16,480 nt of DNA from DATCJY01 sp036562565 (GTDB lineage Bacteria; Bacteroidota; Bacteroidia; Flavobacteriales_D; Sanyastnellaceae). Both the position numbers and the translations under genes were made by a program. The DNA lies in NCBI GenBank assembly GCA_036562565.1, contig DATCJY010000054.1, positions 1-16,480 of the forward strand. Direction: 5' to 3'. Under the pieces are notes generated by a model. It was not told where the DNA came from and searched no databases. It saw only the letters and a program-made list of their open reading frames with translations. How positions within the stretch are numbered: the first letter of the stretch is position 1; each line of letters starts with the position of its first letter. Positions 13,871-16,480 of this stretch are shown here, in pieces.

Positions 13871-15715
13871 ATGTGTGGAATTGTAGGTTTTATAGGAAAT
13901 AAAGATGCTTATCCGGTAGTTATCAAAGGCCTCAAACGCCTTGAATACCGGGGATATGACAGTGCCGGTGTTGCCTTGCATGACGGTACAGATCTCAATT
14001 TGTATAAATGCAAAGGCAAAGTAGCTGACCTTGAGGCATTGGTTGCCAGTAGAAATATTTCGGGAACCGTAGGAATCGGGCATACCCGCTGGGCCACACA
14101 CGGTGTCCCCAATGATGTAAACGCCCACCCTCACCTCTCCGGTGACGGACAAATAGCGCTCATTCACAACGGTATCATTGAGAACTACGCTGCTCTCAAA
14201 GAGGCCTTGCTCTCTCAAGGTCACACCTTTACCAGCGAAACCGACACCGAAGTATTGGTTCACTTCATTGAAGATGTGAAGGCAAAAACGGGAGTTTCGC
14301 TATTCGAAGCCGTGCGCATGGCCCTCACAGAAGTCGTGGGTGCATATGCCATCGTACTATTGGACAAAAACAACCCCGATCAACTTATCTGTGCTAAGAA
14401 ATCCAGTCCATTGGTGATTGGAATCGGTACTGATCACGAATACTACATCGCATCAGACGCCACTCCAATTATTGAGTACACCAAGAACGTGGTGTATTTG
14501 GAAGATGAAGAAGTAGCACTAATCGATCGCAATACCGGCCTCAAAATCGTCACGATTCAGAACCGCCAAAAAACGCCCTATATCCAAGAGCTGGAGTTGA
14601 AATTGGAAGCCATTGAAAAAGGTGGTTACGATTCATTCATGCTCAAAGAAATCCACGAACAACCACGCTCCATTAGAGACTCTATTCGTGGCCGACTCAA
14701 TCTGAACATAGCCAAAATCAAGATGAGTGGCGTGGACCAAAACGAAGATAAGTGGATGAATGCCAACCGTATTATCATCGTTGCCTGCGGAACCTCATGG
14801 CATGCCGGCTTGGTGGCTGAATACCTGTTTGAAGAATTTGCCCGCATCCCGGTAGAAGTGGAATACGCTTCTGAATTCCGTTATCGCAACCCTATCATCC
14901 GCCCGGATGATGTAGTGATTGCCATTTCCCAATCAGGCGAAACAGCCGATACGTTAGCTGCCATAGAATTGGCCAAAGAAAAAGGCGCTTTCATCTTTGG
15001 TGTATGTAACGTTGTAGGCTCCAGCATTTCAAGAGCGACCCACTCCGGTGCATATACCCATGCGGGACCTGAAATCGGAGTAGCATCTACAAAAGCTTTT
15101 ACTGCGCAGGTGTCCGTATTGTATCTATTAGCATTGGCAGTTGCCATGAAACGCGGTACCATCTCCCAAGAGCGCTTGGTACGCCTTATGACAGAGCTCA
15201 ACTCCATTCCTGAAAAAGTTGAAGAAACACTTAAGACTGACCCAATAGTGGAAACCATTGCAGATATCTATAAAAATCATCGCAATGCGTTGTATCTCGG
15301 ACGTGGATACAGCTTCCCTGTGGCACTGGAAGGTGCTTTGAAACTCAAAGAAATATCCTACATCCACGCTGAAGGGTATGCTGCCGCTGAGATGAAACAC
15401 GGCCCAATTGCGCTCATCGATGAGGAAATGCCCGTGTTTGTAATTGCTACTCAAAGTAGCTCATACGAAAAAGTTGTAAGCAATATTCAAGAGGTAAAAG
15501 CTCGCAAAGGAAAAATCATTGCCATTGTGACCGAAGGCGATAAGACTGTAAAAAATATGGCCGATCACGTGATAGAGATACCAAAAACAGATGAAAGTTT
15601 GGTACCACTAGTATCGGTGATTCCTTTACAGCTCTTGGCCTATCACATTGCCGTAATGCGCGGATGCAATGTTGACCAACCACGCAACTTGGCCAAAAGC
15701 GTGACTGTGGAATAA
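13871..15715 (+). CDS. glmS: Glutamine--fructose-6-phosphate aminotransferase (isomerizing)
   Basis: GlmS converts fructose-6-phosphate and glutamine into glucosamine-6-phosphate and glutamate, the committed step to UDP-GlcNAc for peptidoglycan and lipid-linked glycans; cytoplasmic. The 614 residues match the family length. The class II glutaminase domain starts MCGIVGFIG, with Cys2 becoming the N-terminal nucleophile, and has RGYDSAG (27-33), GIGHTRWATHG (68-78), HNGIIENY (99-106) and SETDTE (122-127). Two SIS domains follow: VACGTSWHAG (304-313), ISQSGETADT (352-361) and VASTKAFTAQ (404-413) in the first; LGRGYSFPVALEGALKLKEI (476-495) in the second. The C-terminus is DQPRNLAKSVTVE, containing the conserved tail of the active site. 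It is the third gene of the unit that starts at 11691. No glmS-ribozyme-like leader is seen in the 22-base gap. Confidence 0.98.
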   Translation: MCGIVGFIGNKDAYPVVIKGLKRLEYRGYDSAGVALHDGTDLNLYKCKGKVADLEALVASRNISGTVGIGHTRWATHGVPNDVNAHPHLSGDGQIALIHNGIIENYAALKEALLSQGHTFTSETDTEVLVHFIEDVKAKTGVSLFEAVRMALTEVVGAYAIVLLDKNNPDQLICAKKSSPLVIGIGTDHEYYIASDATPIIEYTKNVVYLEDEEVALIDRNTGLKIVTIQNRQKTPYIQELELKLEAIEKGGYDSFMLKEIHEQPRSIRDSIRGRLNLNIAKIKMSGVDQNEDKWMNANRIIIVACGTSWHAGLVAEYLFEEFARIPVEVEYASEFRYRNPIIRPDDVVIAISQSGETADTLAAIELAKEKGAFIFGVCNVVGSSISRATHSGAYTHAGPEIGVASTKAFTAQVSVLYLLALAVAMKRGTISQERLVRLMTELNSIPEKVEETLKTDPIVETIADIYKNHRNALYLGRGYSFPVALEGALKLKEISYIHAEGYAAAEMKHGPIALIDEEMPVFVIATQSSSYEKVVSNIQEVKARKGKIIAIVTEGDKTVKNMADHVIEIPKTDESLVPLVSVIPLQLLAYHIAVMRGCNVDQPRNLAKSVTVE

Positions 15716-15841
15716 TCAGTTATGCGGTTTATTCACTACATTATTAACAATGAAAATGTGAAAAAGCTAATATCTCAGTTCGCTAAACTCAAAAATTAGT
15801 CGCATCATTGTGACATCAAATCCAAATACTCAAAAATCATT

Positions 15842-16480
15842 ATGAAAAAAGTCCTTTTATCATTTGCTATCGCTATTACTGCGATTTCTGGTGCTTTCGC
15901 ACAAAAACAAGAAGGTGGTGAGAAGAACCTAGAAGTAAACTTCGCTCCACTTGGTGGTAATCCAATCGGCATGGATGGTATTCGTCTACGTCTTTTCAAC
16001 TCTGACGGTACTGGTGCTATTCGTGTTCGTTTAGGTTTGGGAGGTACTAATGACGTTACTGTTCGCAAGCAAGCTCAAGAACTTCCGAACACTAACAAAA
16101 CTGTTATCCCTGAGCTGTATGACACTAAGAAATCTTTCAACTTCAGCATCCGTCCGGGTTATGAAATCCATTTTGATGGTACAGACCGCCTTTCTCCATA
16201 CGTAGGTGCTGAATTGTTGTTTGCTACCGGTTCTGAAACTTTGATTAGAGAGTTCCATGGTGCTTCAAATCCAAATGAACTTGATTTGGAATCTGCTTCT
16301 AAATGGTCCACATGGGAAGCTGAGCGCAAAAGAGGAACTACAACTTTCGGTTTGAATGCTGTTGCAGGTTTTGACTTCTACTTCACTGACAAATTGTATC
16401 TAGGTGCTGAAATTGGTTTCGGTTTCCAAACCAAGAAACACAAAGACCAAGAAATCACTTTGTCTAACGACCACTTCCTA
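15842..16480 (+). CDS. Outer-membrane beta-barrel protein, 5' part (runs off the window)
   Basis: The frame opens at the ATG at 15842 and is still open at the last base; 213 residues are visible. A signal peptide is clear: MKKVLLSFAIAITAISGAFA, then QKQ. The mature part has alternating amphipathic strands ending in aromatic residues, such as IRVRLGLGG, SFNFSIRPGYEIHF, LSPYVGAELLF, TTFGLNAVAGFDFYF and KLYLGAEIGFGFQ. This is the pattern of small OmpA/OprF-like or porin-type barrels. Codon choice differs sharply from neighbours: GGT, GCT, CGT and ACT dominate and rare codons are few, as in very highly expressed genes. It lies 126 bases after glmS, in AT-rich sequence where I found no convincing -33/-7 pair, so it may have its own promoter of another type. 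The exact family is not recognised. Confidence 0.85.
   Translation, partial: MKKVLLSFAIAITAISGAFAQKQEGGEKNLEVNFAPLGGNPIGMDGIRLRLFNSDGTGAIRVRLGLGGTNDVTVRKQAQELPNTNKTVIPELYDTKKSFNFSIRPGYEIHFDGTDRLSPYVGAELLFATGSETLIREFHGASNPNELDLESASKWSTWEAERKRGTTTFGLNAVAGFDFYFTDKLYLGAEIGFGFQTKKHKDQEITLSNDHFL

Noticed and set aside
13832..14263. A 143-codon minus-strand frame over the start of glmS
   Set aside because: glmS is certain in this interval and the antisense translation shows no family likeness or signal sequence.
15750..15841. Short inverted repeats (for example agtt/aact, ctaat/attag) between glmS and the outer-membrane protein gene
   Set aside because: Stems are only 4-5 bases in AT-rich sequence, as expected by chance; there is no T-tract or conserved loop to support a terminator or riboswitch.

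Overview
The window looks like chromosomal sequence from a member of the Bacteroidota, most likely near the Flavobacteriales. The evidence is a type IX secretion (T9SS) C-terminal sorting tail, a RemB/Wzi-type outer-membrane protein, a DUF4270 lipoprotein, a lone 'glycogen synthase' N-terminal domain beside panC, the near absence of Shine-Dalgarno sequences, and several promoter-like elements of the Bacteroidetes -7 type (TAnnTTTG). No genus can be named from this alone. I see no rRNA, tRNA, insertion sequence, phage gene, CRISPR array or recognisable defence system. This is mostly a housekeeping and cell-envelope region.

Layout. 1-678 (+) is the 3' part of a secreted, calcium-binding-repeat protein with a T9SS tail, followed by a hairpin terminator. 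810-3359 (+) is a tight pair: GDP-L-fucose synthase (fcl), then a Wzi/RemB-like outer-membrane protein. 3432-4532 (+) is a WecA/MraY-family polyprenyl-phosphate sugar-1-phosphate transferase that collides tail to tail, with a 4-base overlap, with the next gene. 4529-6933 (-) is a two-gene unit: a small coiled-coil lipoprotein, then a large TPR protein. 7050-8489 (+) is asnS, separated from a convergent MltD-like lytic transglycosylase (8559-10199, -) by an excellent bidirectional terminator. 10474-10647 (-) is a 57-residue tatA and 10739-11584 (-) is panC. Divergent from panC, 11691-15715 (+) runs a glycogen-synthase-like N-terminal-domain protein, a DUF4270 lipoprotein and glmS, closely spaced. 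15842 to the window end (+) is the start of an abundant-looking outer-membrane beta-barrel protein.

How the genes fit together. Much of the window serves envelope and surface-polysaccharide assembly. GlmS starts the amino-sugar pathway to UDP-GlcNAc, which a WecA-type enzyme can load on undecaprenyl phosphate. Fcl makes GDP-fucose for surface glycans, and the Wzi-like protein may anchor or export polysaccharide. MltD remodels peptidoglycan, TatA belongs to the inner-membrane export machinery, and the T9SS substrate is exported to the surface. The joint roles are inference; the individual family assignments are much firmer.

Points of interest: a perfect 12-bp hairpin with a GAAA loop inside the signal-peptide codons of the DUF4270 gene; a glycogen-synthase-like protein lacking both the KxGGL motif and the C-terminal domain; a recurring TAnnTT(T/C)GCG promoter element, in two cases so close to the start codon that the mRNAs may be leaderless; and a lipoprotein/TPR pair of unknown function.
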